Assembly (NCBI GenBank): GCA_051961995.1
Contig: JBQCCR010000055.1
Location: 1-26,935, forward strand
Length of the DNA: 26,935 bases
DNA from: 66-474 sp051961995
Lineage (GTDB): Bacteria; Pseudomonadota; Gammaproteobacteria; Xanthomonadales; Rhodanobacteraceae
Direction of reading: 5' to 3'
The translations under genes were made by a program, and so were the position numbers. This document shows positions 26,378 to 26,935 of the stretch, one piece after another. Below the pieces are notes generated by a model. The model had not been told where the DNA came from and searched no databases. It saw only the letters and a list, made by a program, of their open reading frames with translations. Each line of letters starts with the position of its first letter. Positions within the stretch are counted from its first letter, which is position 1.

Positions 26378-26442
26378 AGCCGAAAATCGGGGATGGGAAA
26401 ATCGAGGACAGCAAGAGCAAGGCGAAAGCGCGAGCTCCGGTT

Positions 26443-26472
26443 TCGATTCCCTATTCCCGACTTCCCATTTCC
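26443..26472. repeat. GGGAAT-type short repeat at the kinase 3' end
   Basis: On the minus strand the units GGAAAT, GGGAAG, GGGAAT and GGGAAT follow one another. Similar simple repeats are scattered between genes in xanthomonads. Here they encode the last residues and the TAG stop of the kinase. The 26378-26442 remainder contains GGGAAAATCGA, partly complementary to TCGATTCCC, and no gene. Confidence 0.45.
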
Positions 26473-26935
26473 GGCTGGAAATCCAGCATCGCCACCGCGC
26501 CGCGTTCCGCGCGCGGCGCCAGCGACACGCGCCAGCCATAGAGTTCGCACAGCCGGCGCACGATCGCCAGGCCCAGGCCCGCGCCTTTCACCGTCTGCCC
26601 TTCACCGCGCACGCCGCGCTGGAACAGGTGTTCGGCATCCTCCGGCTTGATGCCCGGCCCGGTATCCTCGACCAGCACGCGGTCCGCCTGCACGCGCACC
26701 ACCACCTCACCTTCCAGCGTGTACTTGCAGGCATTGCCCACCAGATTGCCAAGCGCGACCGCGACCACCGATGAAGGCGCCTCCACCTCGCACGCGCTTT
26801 CCACTTCCAGCCGGATCGTCACCGGCTTGGGGCCGATGTGCTGGTGGTTGGTGTCGATCACTTCCGCGGCAACTTTCGCGACATCGGTGGTTTCGCCATC
26901 CACCGGACCGGAGCGCTCGGCGCGCGAAAGCAGCA
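26451..26935 (-). CDS. Sensor histidine kinase, C-terminal part (5' end outside window)
   Basis: About 151 C-terminal residues plus an open frame to the right edge. Visible parts are the end of the dimerisation helix (LLSRAER) and the HATPase domain: N box ALGNLVGNACKYT, G1 VEDTGPGI, and G2 GAGLGLAIVRRLCELYG, ending GAVAMLDFQPEMGSRE. The phosphorylated His and the sensor domain lie outside the window. Its partner regulator is presumably upstream, beyond the edge. No sequence feature ties it to the regulator at 1-1313. The final residues come from a GGGAAT-type repeat. Confidence 0.9.
   Translation of the reverse strand, partial: LLSRAERSGPVDGETTDVAKVAAEVIDTNHQHIGPKPVTIRLEVESACEVEAPSSVVAVALGNLVGNACKYTLEGEVVVRVQADRVLVEDTGPGIKPEDAEHLFQRGVRGEGQTVKGAGLGLAIVRRLCELYGWRVSLAPRAERGAVAMLDFQPEMGSRE

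Overview
The window looks like the chromosome of a high-GC gammaproteobacterium of the Xanthomonadaceae/Rhodanobacteraceae group. This rests on recalled family resemblance: strong G/C third-position bias, REP-like 20-mers in intergenic gaps, a metK - SAH riboswitch - ahcY - metF block, and a yybP-ykoY riboswitch ahead of an MneA-type Mn exporter. No tRNA, rRNA, IS element, phage gene or CRISPR array was seen.

Region 1 (1-14329, all minus strand) is the unusual part. Read in transcription order it encodes an HlyD/MacA-type periplasmic adaptor, one MacB/LolD-type ATPase, a small membrane-anchored or secreted protein of unknown function, eight FtsX/MacB-type permeases in strict B-A-B-A-B-A-B-A alternation, and a sigma-54-dependent NtrC-family response regulator that runs off the left edge. 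B permeases are about 436 aa, start MFxYY and carry a conserved periplasmic Cys pair. A permeases are about 404-419 aa, have PILxxLR near the N-terminus and end ATRTV. The outer pairs (1 and 4) resemble each other, as do the inner pairs (2 and 3). One inner B gene has an amber codon at codon 4 of its ancestral start. A near-consensus sigma-54 promoter lies ahead of the adaptor, with a palindrome and CGGAC repeats at enhancer distance. The regulator at the far end may therefore switch on the whole cluster. I infer a single energising ATPase and adaptor serving up to four permease heterodimers with diversified periplasmic domains.

Region 2 (14505-16870, plus) is divergent from region 1: an ECF-like sigma factor, an overlapping membrane-anchored probable anti-sigma factor and a secreted two-PDZ coiled-coil protein. 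It ends in a long hairpin that spans its own stop codon and that of a convergent aldo/keto reductase (16902-17876, minus).

Region 3 (18047-20393, plus) holds a Mn2+ riboswitch and its UPF0016/MneA exporter, an unrecognised 181-aa protein, and DusB.

Region 4 (20474-26377, plus) is housekeeping methyl-cycle and amino-acid metabolism. It has metK with a terminator, a promoter and SAH riboswitch (with an unusually long P4 arm) ahead of ahcY, then metF, a secreted DUF4124-like protein and ilvE. A convergent sensor histidine kinase, cut by the right edge, closes the window.
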